From Rostratula benghalensis (Eukaryota > Chordata > Aves > Charadriiformes > Rostratulidae), in NCBI GenBank assembly GCA_013399305.1, contig VXAI01000087.1:2856276-2920275 (forward strand): DNA of 64,000 nucleotides, written 5' to 3'. Below the pieces are notes generated by a model. That model searched no databases, was not told the origin of the DNA, and worked only from the letters and a program-made list of their open reading frames with translations. Every line of letters begins with the position of its first letter. Positions within the stretch are counted from its first letter, which is position 1. Made by a program: the position numbers and the translations under genes. Positions 12,349 to 25,464 of the stretch are shown piece after piece.

Positions 12349-13447
12349 GTTTTAATGTTCAAATGCAAAGTATAGATCAATGTTATAATGTATTGAAGAT
12401 GTCTATCAGAATTGGAAACATTTCCAGAAGGGAAAAAAATAACTTGAAAAGACTGGAACTCAAGTTGGATCCATACCAAGTGTAATTAAACAGTATAGCT
12501 ATTCAGAATCATTTTTTAAATGGCCTTGGATGTGAAATCATGTTTTTTCCTCTTTTCTTTTTCTAGTGGGAAACAAAAGGATTAGACAGGCTTTGGGCGG
12601 AATTGCTTGAAAACATGACAGATCTAAGGTTCTTTAATCTTCATCCCAGGAAATCTCTAGCTTGGACATGACTGAGAAGTGTAAGATTCTTCCCGCCTGT
12701 AAAATAGTTCTTGTAAATTAATCTGCTGAGCATGGCATGAAAAAACAAGAGTCAAAGCCCAGTTCTCACTTCAATGTTACTACTGTTGGATTCTGTTGAA
12801 ATAAATTAAGATCATCAGATTTAAGGCCAAGCCTTTATGTCTGTGTTGACTGGCACTTGGAAGCGCTGATTCTAAACTGGATACAGCTCATGCAGAAAAT
12901 TTTTTCTTATATTGCTTAGTTGTGCAATCAAAGTAATGAATTTTGTTAACATTTTCTGGGTTTGTATAGCTGCTAAAACAGTAGATATTCACCTCATTCT
13001 TTTTCTCTTCTTTTTTTTATGACACCATAAAATTGTTATATGAGTTATTAATGAGGATCTAGACTTTTGACCTTTGATACTTGGCTGAGAACAAATTAAT
13101 CAAAGTGGAGCTGTGGTAGAGCCAGTTGGAGTCTGTTGGGGTGTAAAAATCTATATTCAGTGTCATTAAGTAAAAATAATGAAGAGTACTGCTGTTTGCG
13201 ACTCCGTTCTTAAAAAGTGCTAAAAAATTGTCTGTACAGGTCTGACAAAAGTTGATCATTGGTGGAGCTGCTGTTGTTGCTCCAGTCTAGTTCAAAGAAG
13301 GTTCTGTAATGGAACACAGAAAGGCACAGAGGAGAGAGACTGCTTCACTCATTATAATATTCTTTCAATTTTCCCACAAAAAACGCAAGGGGTACTTAGC
13401 CTAGACCCATAATTTTCCACAGACCCATAAACTAAGTTCTGTTTTAT

Positions 13448-14046
13448 GAGAAGTGCTGACAAGAACCTCATGAAGTTCAGCAAGGGGAAGTACAAAAGGA
13501 GGAATAACTCCATGCAGCACTACATGCTGGGGGCTGACGGGTTGCAAAAAAAAACTTTGCAGAAAAAGACCTGGGGTCCAGGTGGTCAGCAAGTTCAACA
13601 TGAGCTGTAACAACGTGTAACTGCAGTCACGCAGGTCAACAGCATCCTGGAATGTATGAGAAGGATCAGGTAAAGAGAGGTGATCCTTCCCTGCTAACTT
13701 GCTGCTGGTGATACACAACTGGAGTACTGGGTCCAGTTCTGGTCACCACACCACAAGAGACATAGACATATTGAAGCAGGTCCAGTGAAAGACCACAAGG
13801 ATGGTTATGAGGAGACATAGAAGGAGAAGCTGAGAAATCTGGGACTGTTTGGCCTGGAGAAGAGGAGGCTCAGGGCGATCTTATCGATGTGTACAAACAC
13901 CTTTTGATCGGGGGGAAGTAAAGAAGGTGGACATAGTCCTGGGCAACCTGCTCTGGCTGATCCTCCTGCTCTGAGAAGGGGATTTGGATGAGACAATCTT
14001 CAAAGGTCCCTTCTCAAATCAACCATTCTGTGATACTATGATACAA
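13448..14046 (+). mobile_element. CR1 LINE fragment, plus strand
   Basis: A 5'-truncated CR1 copy covering the end of ORF2 and the 3' UTR. Recognisable blocks in order are AACCTCATGAAGTTCAGCA, GACCTGGGGTCC, GGCCTGGAGAAGAGGAGG, and a degenerate tail with ATTCTGTGATACTATGATAC at 14025-14044. The reading frame is broken by many substitutions and small deletions. It faces the next CR1 (14507-14882) tail to tail. Confidence 0.92.
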
Positions 14047-14506
14047 TGAAATAGGTGATCATCTGTCCAGGAAATCCTGCTAGACACCCTCCCTGCACTC
14101 CTCCTGTGGCATGACAGTGCTGATACTGTAGGTACCCCACCCTTCCACCTCTTTTCTTTCCCACCCAGCTGCAGTGAATAGTGTGTTTACCAGTGATTCC
14201 CAGAGGCTCTAGAAAAGGTTAGCAGCACAGCAAGTGGGTTGGTACTTTATCACAGTCTTTTATTTATGGCCAGTTGGTTGGAGGGGGAAGCCAGCCACGC
14301 TCAGAGTACAATCACTTCATAAAGTTAGGGGTCACCATCCTATCAGGCAAGTGTAGTGACCCACAACAGTCCTGAGACAAAGAAACCCTAATGATTTTCT
14401 ATATTGCTGGGTGAATAGATGCATAGACGGAGTGGTACAGAGATACAGATGTACTCCTCTATCGGTATGCAAAAGTGAGTATTACGTTGTACAGTAATTT
14501 ATATAT
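14047..14506. other. Spacer between two opposed CR1 fragments
   Basis: About 460 bp of unique sequence separating the 3' ends of two CR1 copies in opposite orientation. Nothing else is recognised. Confidence 0.7.
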
Positions 14507-14882
14507 CACAGACTATCAGGGATTGGAAGGGACCTTGAAAGATCATCTACTCCAATCCCCCTGCTGAAGCAGAAGTAAACAGATTCTCCCCAGCCTTCCT
14601 GCAAGCCCCCTTCAGGTACTGGAAGGCTGCTCTTAGGTCTCCCTGGAACCTCCTCCTCTTCTCCAGGCTGAACAACCCCAGCTCCCTCAGCCAGTCCTTT
14701 TTATAAAATTAATGAGGTCACCATGCAGTCTCCTCCTCGCTAAAGAGACCCAGCTCCCTCAGCCTTTCCTTGTATGGGAGATGCTCCACTCCCTTCATCA
14801 TTTTTGTGGCACTGCCCTGGACTCTCTCAAGCAGTTCCCTGTCCTTGAACGGAGGGGCCCAGAACTGGACACAATATTCTTA
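14507..14882 (-). mobile_element. CR1 LINE fragment with internal duplication, minus strand
   Basis: The CR1 3' signature appears in reverse complement at the left end (GATTGGAAGGGACCTTGAAA). ORF2-derived sequence runs rightward to CCAGAACTGGACACAATATT. The block containing CCCAGCTCCCTCAGCC occurs twice, near 14679 and near 14747, with a 45-50 bp partly CR1-like sequence between. This suggests a tandem duplication or two fused CR1 pieces in the same orientation. Confidence 0.92.
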
Positions 14883-17800
14883 AACTCTTTTCCATCTTTG
14901 ATTAAGGCAGAGAAGTTTTAAGAGAGCATCACGCCAGTTTGTGATGAGGTACCTTCTAACACTCCATTAGTACAGTTTTGTAAAGAAACTATCTAAGACT
15001 TTGGAACTGGGATACCTAGAAGTGACTTTTCTCTTGTCCTTATTAGGTAGCTGGAAGGAGATTACAGTATATAGTGTAAATTTAATGTCACCCTGGCAGG
15101 AGGTGGCAGGTTAGGAATCCTGTCAGTCACTGATTTACTGCTTAGCAGTAGGGAAAGGCTTTAGAACAAACCCCGCAGGAGCATTATAAGCACTTTTTTA
15201 TTGTCAAGATGTCAGAACACAACACAGTGTAGCCACTAAGCTTAAAAGTGATTTATGAAAAAAAGACCACCTGGAGATTATCTTATTTTTATCATTTTAA
15301 AAGGACATAAAAAGATCATTTTTGTCATATCTTTTTCCTGGTCAGTACACAAATCCACAGAGGAGCAATTTACTCATAAAAAAAAAAAGCCATTGGTGTT
15401 ATGAAATTGTTCTAATTTCTAATGTTGCATGTCATTTATTGCTGTTACTTAGAATGACCTACGGTACATTTTGCTAAGTTACTGTTTCTCCTCTCTCACC
15501 AGATTTTTAATTTCCACATTCAAAAAGCTGAATTTTCCCCAAGTTGCATGAAGTATTCAGAATCTGCTAAATATTTTAATGTGGAAAGATGGATATCTGT
15601 AAGGGAAAGTGTTGTTAAAGACTGTGGCATTTTATACTAATTTTCCAGCATAGGTTATGGTTCCAGAAACCTATAATTTAAGACATTTTAAAATCCTAAT
15701 AGCAATCATATGAAATAATAGCATTTTCTATATAGAACCAACAGTAAAAGTAACCTTTGTAAAGAATAAAAGCTAGTAGAAGTTATAAGTTGAAAACTTC
15801 AGTGCGACCGGATTAATAAAAAAAAATAATAAAATTCCTTAGGATCCCAACAAGCTATGTTTAATGTCAAGGTCAGGACTCAAGCATAAAAGTAACATAA
15901 AACAAAGCAGGGTATTATTTTTAGCAATAATAGTACCTAGTCCAGAGTTGCACTTAGAGTTGGTGTAAATACAATACAGACTGCTTACCTGTTTTCCTGC
16001 TTACGGTCGATTTGGGTCTTTTTGGGGTGTATTACTAACTGAAAAGTGCAGCTTGGTTCTGCAGCTACATTGTGTAGCACTTCTGTTAGATGGGACTCTC
16101 TGAGACTGATTCTGCAAATCTTTACCCTGGACAATCCAACAGAAGCTATTTTCAGAATCTAATCTATTCAGGTTGAACCAAATACCCCTTAAGTTTGTGA
16201 TTTCCGTGGCAAAATGTCCTTGGTTTGCATACGGTGTAGAATAAGGTGTGGCTCAAGTTTCTCAGGAACACAGATGAAACTGGGTTCTCCAAAGCCAGGG
16301 AGAAGGAAGGAGGAGACAGCACTTGCTCATAGCCTATTCACAGATGGGAAACCAGTCTTAGGATGGGATTCAGGTCCCCAAGTTCTGGGTCGGAAGGATT
16401 CTGCAGAACAAGGCTTGCTTTGATTTTGTGCCTGAGAGGTTGGAAGAGACAGGGATCCAGCTGCTGTTTCTCCTCAAATGGGACAGAAGCTGAGTTTTCT
16501 AGGGCTGAGGAACAGACAAAGCAAGCTACACTCCTGACAGTCAGCTGCTGCTTACAGGGTAGTGGAAAGAAAGCAATTTTCTTTTAATTGAGGAAATACG
16601 CTCACCTTTTCTTTAAGAGTTGGGCAGAATGATTACTATCTTGGCTTTTGTACTTCCAGAAGAAATGTTGTTTTTTCTTCTTTTGGTGTTAGGTGGAGGG
16701 ATTAGATCATTGGTCTCCAATGCATGTGAATAAAATTCCTTCAAAATACCAGAAGTCAGAGCATCAGTTGTTCTCAGGGCACTTCCTTCCCAGAAATGTA
16801 GATGCAGAATACCTAAATTGAAATCTAGATACTGAATTTTTCAGTTTTTTCTACTCCAAGGCCAAATTATGCATTAGGAAATCTTCACTACTCTGTGGGG
16901 AAGTCGTGGGGAGTGTGTGCAGAGAAGGACTGTGGAGGCTGCTGCTGCTGTTCCATCCAGGAGATGCTGCAATGGGAAACCAGCTGGGCAAGGATAGATG
17001 AATGGGACTGCTATTCTAGTCTTTGCTACTCCTTTTAACACCAAACTAGCATTAAAAGTGACAGTAATTAACAATTTTCCTTTGAGTGTTATTAATTTGT
17101 GTGACTCTGTCTTGTATAACAAGTCTTTCTCTTTTTTTTCCCTTCCTTGTTGAACCAATATACAGATTTTTAAAACTTTATAAAAGTAAAGACATTGTAT
17201 TTTCTAGCGCAAGAAGCTATAAGTGATAAATACAAGATTATAGTGACTGATACACAGCTCTTGCTGTTTCAGGCTGAGGACTCACTAGATAGAAAATAGC
17301 TCTTTAGTAGCAAGGACATCCCATTTTGTCAATGCAGTCTATAGATGTAAATGATCTTTTTGGAGTCAAGTGGACTCATTCTCAGGAACAGAGATTGAAA
17401 TAGAATGGGGAAACATCCTGTCCATTTAATTTTCTTTTCCAATTGAAACTATACATTTGTTGAGAAAATCTATTGTGTCTCAGTTTCTTAGTTAACTGAG
17501 AGTATAACGTCTTTCTAGTTTTTTTTTTTTTATTTATTCAGAAAAGTCCTAGTAGGTTTCTCAAAGAGAGAGCTTTCCTGCCCCTCATGTTTCCAGTCAA
17601 ATATGATTACATAGCCATTATAGCAGCATAAAAATGTTTTGAGATGAAAAGTTACTAGCATGCAAGTGTTTCTCAGTGCTATACCTGTCCTCATTTGATC
17701 CAAATTCTACAAAAGCTGTTAGTTTGCTTGCGTTAGTCAATTTTTAAGGGAATCTTTTGGCATCCAATGACACATTAAAGCAAAGCCTAGAGGTGCAGTG

Positions 17801-20071
17801 GCCACAAAGCTTAAAGAGTGTTGGGAAAAAGAGGTTATCTATTGTTATGAGTGTATGTCTAAAGTGGCATACAGTATATTTTTCCTTATGGCACCTCCAT
17901 CTCTGTTCCTTCCCAGGAGTAGGAAGTACAGGAGTATTGCTCTGTGGAAGAAAAATACACCACATTCATTGGTGTCAGTATCAAGCAAAATTATTGCAAC
18001 ACAGACACACATGAAGATGTTTAGAATTGTCATCAAAAGGTTGAGCCAGTGAGAATTTCTAACACCTCAGTTCCAGCCTCTAGCCCATCTTACTGCAAGC
18101 TTTGATTGTGGACTTTGTTGAAATCCCTGAAGGTTGGAAACATTTGGACTTTGAAATCTCAAATGAAAACATTTGTCCTGTTTGAAAGAGCAATACAAGC
18201 CGATTTCTCACATGACGATTTTATTTATGGTTTGCAATAACTAATACTCAGGAGAGATAATTTTTTTTTAAGCTTTTCCTGTTTAACTCCCTCATTGGTT
18301 GCCTGATAATCAACATACAGATTTTGTTACTTTTAACTGGCCAATAATAACTTTTAACATCACCTGATTTGTTCATTGGTTTGTTTTGTTTTCGACAGGT
18401 AAATAAAGTAGTCTGTAAGGAAGCACATTAGCAACAAGTACACAAATAAATCCTGACAATCTTAATCAAAATCTTCTGTAGCTTCACTCCACGGGAAAAT
18501 AGTAAAGGGAAAAAAACATTATTTCCCTTAATTTTAAAGTTCTTCTGCAATTAGAAAATAGAAATGATGTGGCATCTTACATGATTTCTCCTTGGAACTG
18601 AGTGAAGACCAACTACGTTCTTGAATCTCCTGAAAAAGAAGGTCTGTTTACAAACATTGACATGTTATGAAAATAAACTTAAATAGTTATAAATTTGAGG
18701 CATGTTATATCACTTACATTCACCTACTGTATGACTCTATACACAGAATTTCATCTAGCTATCTGATGGTCTCTAGCGAGTTCAACAATATGAGCTTGTA
18801 TAGAGATGATTTTTCATTACAGTATGTAGATTTGATCTCTATAACTTTGGGTATCTAGTCTTCTCTTACCATCTGGGTACTTATTCATTATAAAATTATC
18901 TCCTTATAATTTTTAAATTATTTGTTTGTGAGCAAAAGAGATGGAACTCTTTGAGATTTTCCCAGAAGATCATTTTACAGTCCTCAGATAATTTTTATTG
19001 ATTTTATACAAAATGTGTGGGTTTTTTACCAAGAATGTTTTGAAGAGCTAATGTAAATGTCTTATAGAGGGGTATATGCAATTATGTCATAAACCATGAC
19101 TTTTTTCTTAGCGATACCAGTCATTATATACTGTCTGACTAAACCTAACACATGAAAATATACATCTGACTCCCACACCATGGTGACATTTTTATCCATC
19201 TAGTGAAGACTGAATCTTTCCTGTTACTTTTATTTTCTGTCTTATTTCAGCCCAAGAAATAAGAAAGTATTTTTAAGAAACTATAATTAGGGAAGTATAA
19301 AGAGCTTATGTGTAAAGAAATTTTTGTACATAAGTTTTCTAAATATACATTCTTAATATTTTGTAAACTATTCATAAAGCATTGATAACACACTACTCAT
19401 TTTGCTGACGATAAATATATCCTCTTCTATACCATATAATTATCTTTGTAATATAGTTCTGTTGTAATAGCAATTTACTGGCTCTTAAGATAACCATGAA
19501 ACATGATAACAAGTATGAAATTAATATAGAACATTAAAGACATCAGCTGTCTTATTTTTCTCTGAGGAAAGTCAGAAAGTCACCAGCATAACTAGAAACT
19601 AATCTGTTCAACCACTTATATTTATCTTTAGCTTTATTACTTAAATGATAGACATATTTATGAACACTGCTTTCAATTTTTAAATAACAGAAATTAGTGT
19701 GGTTGAAGAAGTAGGAGCAGAACAGAAAGGAAAATGGGGCATATATGACCTGAAGTGGTAAAAGGAGGAAGTGGCTCCCTGACACAACTGTTACAGAGGT
19801 TCCAAAGTGGTACTGGAGTCTGCAGCAGAGGGCTCCTTCAAGCTTATTGTATCCTCAGTCTTTATCTTGTCAGATAGTTAATATGGTAGCTAAAGAGCCC
19901 TGTTATATATTTATTTTCCTACGCTATTTGAATCAGAATATGTTTTATTCTGTAAAATCAAATACAGCATTTCCTTCTATTTCTTTCAATCTGGGATCAG
20001 ATATAGAATACATATAAAGGAAGGGGAATTAATGGATATGAGTCAAACTCTGTGTAGAAAGAGGATGGAAT

Positions 20072-20089
20072 CACACACACACACACACA
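20072..20089 (+). repeat. Short (CA)n microsatellite
   Basis: Nine perfect CA units. Short, and of no special note beyond possible length polymorphism. Confidence 0.95.
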
Positions 20090-20460
20090 GATCAAGGATT
20101 AGAAACACTCAAATTCAAAATTTCCCACCTCATCATGCTTCTTTCTGTCAGTTCTCTTAAATGAGGGTGTTCTGTGGTTGTCCTATGTCTCCTCTGTCTA
20201 CCAGAAGCTGACCCAGTGTAGCTTTAACAACGTTGCAATTACAGCATTTTTATAACACTGAGTTTTCTCTTTCAAATATCTGACCTTTAACATGCAATGA
20301 GGGTTCGTGTTAAAATAGGCAATAACATGGGCCTGCACTCATTGACCAGGCATAATACATACTTGGTTGTGGGCTTTGGCAAATCTATTCTAATTGGTTG
20401 AGAAAGAATTGTGTGATTTTTGTACCATAGCTCTACAGCTAGCAGGATATCCAGAAAAAC

Positions 20461-20506
20461 TTTTTTCTTTCCTTTCTTTTTCTTTTTTTTTTTTTTTTCT
20501 TTTCCA
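20461..20506 (+). repeat. T/C-rich polypyrimidine tract
   Basis: Pyrimidine-only sequence with an 18-base T run. It creates a spurious Ser/Phe-rich translation. Confidence 0.9.
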
Positions 20507-21400
20507 GAGCCAGAAGCATTTAGCCAGGAGAGACAAGAATAAAGTGGCAGCAATAGTTCAAATGCTGTTCCTCCGCCTTGAAGTGTGCTTCAGGTTTTCA
20601 CATCTGCTGCTGGTGCTTGCTGAGAGTTTTCATGTTAAGGTGAAAGAGCAAAGGGAAGGGACACACGGCAGCTCTAGGGAAGGCAGAGAAAGCTTTGGAA
20701 CAAGGAAGGGAAGAAGGACTGACAGTGAGACCAAGACAAGATTTCATTTGACTTACCATGACAAATGTGATGATTAGCTATGAGGCAGATCCTTGCTCCT
20801 CTCAGCTGCAGAAAACCAGTCTAGCCTGTGAAGACCACTGTGTATAGGATCTTAACAGGGAAATATTTCTTGTTCTGGATAGGTTTCTCATTATTCCTCA
20901 TTAAAAATATGGTGCCCACTAAGCTTCAGGGTCATCTTATAGACATTTAGATGAAGAAAAGAAGAAAAAGTAGCTTTCTTGCATTTAAGTAAATAGCTGT
21001 TTGCCGCCACTCTCAAGCCTCCAGATGCATTTACTAGCTTTATCTACTTATTTAAATAAAGGCATAATTGTAGAATAGTGTCCTGGCCAGTCCAGACATA
21101 TTTCAATTTGTCAGGTAAATAATTCCAGTTGTGTTCCATATTATAAATGAAAGGTTGGCTAATGCCAAGAAACATTTATTTTATCTATGGGGAAGCAGGA
21201 TATTGAGGAAAAAAAATGTGCTAGCTAAAACACACAGTACATTTAGCCATTCCCAGATTAGTGCTTTCTTAGCATAGGGTCAACTTCTCTATTTTACCTG
21301 ATCTGAAAAAATTATTTACAAGTTTCATGATGTGTTGCAGTTACGTTACCAAGTGAGGATCCCTAGGACATATTGAAGCATATTGTGGAAGATTCTGGTT

Positions 21401-21481
21401 AAAAAACAAACAAACAAACAAACAAACAAACATACAAACAAAAAGAGTAAGAAAAAAAGGGAAAAAGAAAAAAGAAAGAAG
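21401..21481 (+). repeat. (CAAA)n tetranucleotide array followed by purine tract
   Basis: About eight to ten CAAA units (21401-21444), one interrupted by a T, followed by an A/G-only stretch to about 21481. Confidence 0.93.
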
Positions 21482-22798
21482 GTGATGCTTTAGATTTGTG
21501 ACAACAGACCAGTGCCAGAAGAGAAGGACAGCTGTTTTCATTGAGGGTATGAGGTTCATAAGGAAATTATAGAACATGAAAATGCTGCATGGTAATCGGT
21601 AATCTTAGTTAACTACTTTCTTAGCTATTCTGGGGCTTGTAATCCTTTAGGCAATTACTGCATTACATATTTCAACATGTACTACTGATTTTTAGGGAAA
21701 GCGGCTCACAATATTTTGCCTTGCCAATATCTTTTCTTGAAGATGTTTAGCTGGGAGAGAAAGATTATTTAAAAACATGTTGTTCTGGGATCATTAAATC
21801 TTCTAAAGCCAGACAGCGAGAAAACAAAACCTCAGAGACCATCAGTGCTTTGGGGCCTACTCAACCGCATGTTCCATAATGAAATGCTAAATAGGTATAC
21901 ATTTGTTTAATCTGCCTTGCTTTGTGGGCTTTTTTTCACCCTTTCTTGGTTTTTCTCTGTCATGCCAATAAACTGGTTATTTTCAAGGAAAACTAACACA
22001 GAAGAACTGACGATGGAGCTCAACTAAGAGTGCTGAATGACTTGGGAGGCAAATCTTATTTATAGATATGCTTTATCCAAGTGCTTCTAATACAAATTAA
22101 AGTAGCACTTTAAATATTTGAGCTGGGTTTTGAGAGGTATGTAGGAAATATGAACACCCACTTGTATAAAAAGGATTGCTGGTGAATACACTCTTAGCAT
22201 GCAAATTGCTTCTGCAGATCTGTTTGAGACCCTGAGACATTGTAATCATATCTTTTCATTCTTCTGATCTTTTTAAAACTGTAAAAAATCATAAAATTTC
22301 TGGAAAAAAAGTTGAAACAATATGATGGCTATTTCATGGAGCAGTCTAATGGTTCTTCAGAGCACCTGAAGGTCCTTTCTAGTTGTTATCTTTCTGCTTT
22401 TACTTTGTGGTTTCTAATGAAGATTATCTGTTTATGAACAGGTAGAATGAATGAAATATTGGTTGAAGTCTATGTCAGTCATCAAAGGGGAGTCAAATGA
22501 AATGTTTCAGAAATAGTCAGTGATCTCCTGAAAACGCAGCAATGCTCTTTCAGAACAATATGATTGACAAACTTTCTGGAAAGCTTTTCTGTTATAGGAA
22601 GCTGATGTGATCTAGATACTTTCTAAATTTTTTATTCCTCTCTATCATAATTCTTAGACATACTCCCTCCTACCTAAGTTTTCCTTCATCTGCTTCCTGA
22701 TTTTGGTGGTACCTGTGGCCATCCATGCTGTACCTCTGTTTTGGCTCCTGAGTGTGCCCTACAGGCTGTTGCAGGCTCTCTCACCATGCAGTAGGATT

Positions 22799-23368
22799 TA
22801 GGAGATGATCGTCGCCCTGTACTCAGCACAGGTGAGGTTCCATCTCTAGTAATGTGTCCATTTTTGAGCCCCTTACAACAAAAAAGGTATTGAGGTGCTG
22901 GAGTGGGTTCAGAGAAGGGCAACAAAGCTGGTGAGGGCTCTGGAGAATAAGCCTTATGAGGAGAGGCTGAGGGAGATGATATTGTTCAGCCTAAAGAAGA
23001 GGAGGCTGAGAGGAGACCTGATTGCTCCCTCCAACTGCCTGAAAGGAGGGTGTAGAGAGGCAGGGGTCAGCCTCTTCTCCCAGTCACAGGTGTTATAGTC
23101 AATAGGACAAGAGGAAATGGCCTCAAGTTGCATCAGGGGAGGTTCAGATTTGAGATCAGGAAAAATTCTTACACTGAAAGGATTATGAAGCATTGGTATG
23201 GACTGCCCAGGGAGGTGATTGAGACACCATGCCTGGAGGTATTCAAAAGACAGATTGACATAGTGCTTAGTGACATGGTTTAGTGAATAGTTGTTTTTTA
23301 CCAGAGTTATGGTTGGACTAGATGATCTCAACAGTGCCTTCCAACCTAGACAATTCTATGATTCTGTG
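22799..23368 (+). mobile_element. CR1 LINE fragment, plus strand
   Basis: A 5'-truncated CR1 3' end. A frame at 22895-23098 keeps the ORF2 C-terminal pattern '[18 protein letters not shown]' followed by 'PYEERLREM' and '[12 protein letters not shown]' before frame loss. The 3' end is textbook: GGTTGGACTAGATGATCTCA, then CCTTCCAACCTAGA, then two ATTCTRTG-type octamers ending at 23368. The spacer before this carries only a 6-base T run (about 23294), unlike the expanded copy at 7672-8183. Confidence 0.96.
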
Positions 23369-24852
23369 CGTTCCCACTCCTGTCCCTGTTTGCCTACCCC
23401 ACAGACAAGAGATGTGGTGTGGTGGCTCTCATTTGGCAGGCCCTCAGCTTTAGTGTGAGGCATTGGCTAGCAGGTTTTGCCAAGTTCAGGATTCAGAGAA
23501 ACAGCTTGTTACTGCGAGAGGCAATTGCTGCCAGTTGCTGCCGAATTCAGGGGAGGGGAGGCTATGTCATTCAGCCTCTTGGGGTGGAGAACTATTCCCT
23601 CCCCCAATATCAATTTCTAGCAGCATTGATTTTAGGTCTCAGTGACCTTTCAGTGTGCTGAGGTACTTCTTGGACTGGCCTCTGATAAAACCTTCTAGGT
23701 GGATTTCCCACTGCACCCCTTTCCTCTACTTACTGCACTAAAATAAAGATAAGGCCATTTTTAGGAAGAAAAAAAAAATAATGGGGTCATAGGTAGCATG
23801 CTGGTATCAACTGCTGAGAACTGAGCAGTGATCAGACCCCAGGACATGGCATATAGGCAGTAACCTGCAAGATAAGGTAAGTATTATACATGAATATAGA
23901 TAATGTCAGGGAAAAAACCTGCCATACCCATGCTACCACCTTTATTTCTAGAGGAAAGGTGTAGCAGTGGTAATAATAATCATCAGTTAAACACAGTGAC
24001 TATAAGATGACTGCCAAGATTAAACCAAGGTGAATGTTGTATTTCATCATCTACGTCTCTCTAACATACATACAGATGTTAGATGTATATTTAGAATATA
24101 CATACGTCTGTCTGTATATTCTAAATACATTTTATTTATAGATAAAATGTATTTAGAATAAAAAAAAATAAAAAATCAGTGTCCTATGGTGGTCTGCAGA
24201 TGAAGTTCCCCTTATGAAAAAAAAGTTCCTGTCTACAAAAAGTATGTGTGGCTGACGACCAAACATCAGCATGTGTTGACTCAGCAATTCAAATAAGAGG
24301 GACTTGTTCCAGAAAGCATAAATTGTAGTGTGTCACCCTGTCTCTGCAAATCCTCTGTGACTGTGGCTCTGTTGTGAGTGATCACCCACAGACATTGCTA
24401 TCAGCCTTGAGCCTCAGAGGAAGAAGTAAATGAGTAATAAATACACAGATACCCAGTCATCAAAGTAAATTAGAAGTAGCCACAGTACTTCCAGTGTAGT
24501 AAACTGTATCTTTCAGTGGAGTTACCAAAACACAAAACGTTGCAAGCGTTAGGAGATTAAAACCGGCTTTGGGAAGTGCAAATGGACAGGAGCAGCACTG
24601 CCTAGGTAAGAATATACCTGGAAAGACTGCTTAGACTAGCTATTAGATTTTTCAGTCTCTCTGGGTAATTAAGGTTCAAGAGAAAACGCCTGATTGTGAA
24701 GAACCTGTTAACAGTATTCAGTTAGTTGAAAGTCACTGGATAAACGTTCCTGTTTAATTCTCAAAACAACTCGTTCTACCTATTGTTTGAGGGTGAGATG
24801 AGTCTGAGAACGTTTGTAACTACGCTATTTGAAGTGGCATTGGAAAAGGCAC
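23369..24852. other. Unique non-coding DNA
   Basis: No gene recognised. It holds an A-rich run near 23769 and a palindrome-rich patch at 24083-24160. Confidence 0.7.
24083..24160. repeat. Nested inverted repeats with a 19-bp perfect hairpin
   Basis: The arm at 24117-24135 (contains CTAAATACATTTTAT) is the exact reverse complement of 24142-24160, with a 6-base loop. Just upstream, TGTATATT (24084-24091) and AATATACA (24095-24102) form a second hairpin. The upstream hairpin is also imperfectly complementary to the first arm, so alternative foldings compete. Confidence 0.93.
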
Positions 24853-25003
24853 AAACAGAGGTCAGGGAATGAAGAAATCTGCCTCAAGGAGTGTTTTCAC
24901 TGCCTGTGGCCAGTGATTGAGATTTCTTTGTTGCTGAACACGTTTCTGGGTGGCAGGAAGACAGGTCTTGTGCTGGCATCTGCTGGTTCTGCTTCCTGCC
25001 ATG
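24853..25003 (+). repeat. Diverged duplicate of the ERV LTR-associated segment (copy 1)
   Basis: This 151-bp segment aligns without gaps to 25465-25615, with five mismatches by eye (about 97% identity). Four are transitions, and two of those fall at CpG sites. Similarity stops sharply at both ends. The second copy leads directly into an LTR end and PBS, so this copy is probably retroviral too, but it lacks the rest of the LTR. Confidence 0.9.
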
Positions 25004-25464
25004 CCATTCTTCTGTACAAAGACTCTTCATACCATGAGGAATACTATTTCTTCTCAGGATTTGCAATATCAAATATATTATGTCAGTATGTCTCAATTAT
25101 TCCATTAAGAGCATCACATACAACTGAAATTGCTACTGTAGCATTTGAATGGCTAAATTTCTTTTCCTCATCCATTTTAATTTTCACATGTAGTTTTCAT
25201 CACCAATTATTTTCAAGCACAGTAATTAGTAATCTGTTTCACCCATACTTACAGCTACGAGACTGAACCAATGCCTTGTATAGAGAAATGCCTTTTTTAT
25301 ACATGCCTCATAGTGCTCAGACTCTCTAAATTTCTAATATTCAAGTTCCGCTGTATACCTGCTCACAGGGGGGCAGTTTTGATTCCTTTGATGAGGCACA
25401 CCATCTCACAGTGGATGCAGTAACCAAAATATTTGGTTATGCACAGCGATGTGCAGTCAAATGG
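25004..25464. other. Unique spacer between the two LTR-like copies
   Basis: 461 bp with no recognised element. A chance-looking 145-codon frame (24829-25266) runs from copy 1 into this spacer. No gag, pol or env similarity is evident. Confidence 0.65.

Larger units (their letters stand above)
8184..13447. other. Unique AT-rich non-coding DNA
   Basis: No recognisable gene or transposon. A/C- or G/T-biased tracts lie at about 10378-10400, 11114-11141 and 11172-11210, and an A-rich tract at 11609-11637. A 117-codon frame at 11710-12063 is Cys-rich in its middle but matches no family I know. A CT-rich tract at 12020-12055 is followed by AT-rich sequence, and a hairpin lies at 12322-12348. Confidence 0.65.
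14883..22798. other. Unique AT-rich non-coding DNA
   Basis: Nearly 8 kb with no recognised gene or mobile element. Frames of up to 127 codons occur; the longest (20394-20777) includes a poly-Phe run from a T-rich tract. Simple repeats are listed separately at 20072-20089, 20461-20506 and 21401-21481. Confidence 0.65.

Noticed and set aside
20394..20777. 127-codon frame with a poly-Phe segment
   Set aside because: The Phe run comes from a T-rich tract, and the rest shows no recognised domain or splice context.
24829..25266. 145-codon plus-strand frame, the longest in the window
   Set aside because: Its first third is the LTR-associated repeat and the rest is AT-rich spacer. The duplicate copy at 25465 does not keep the frame open, and no domain is seen.
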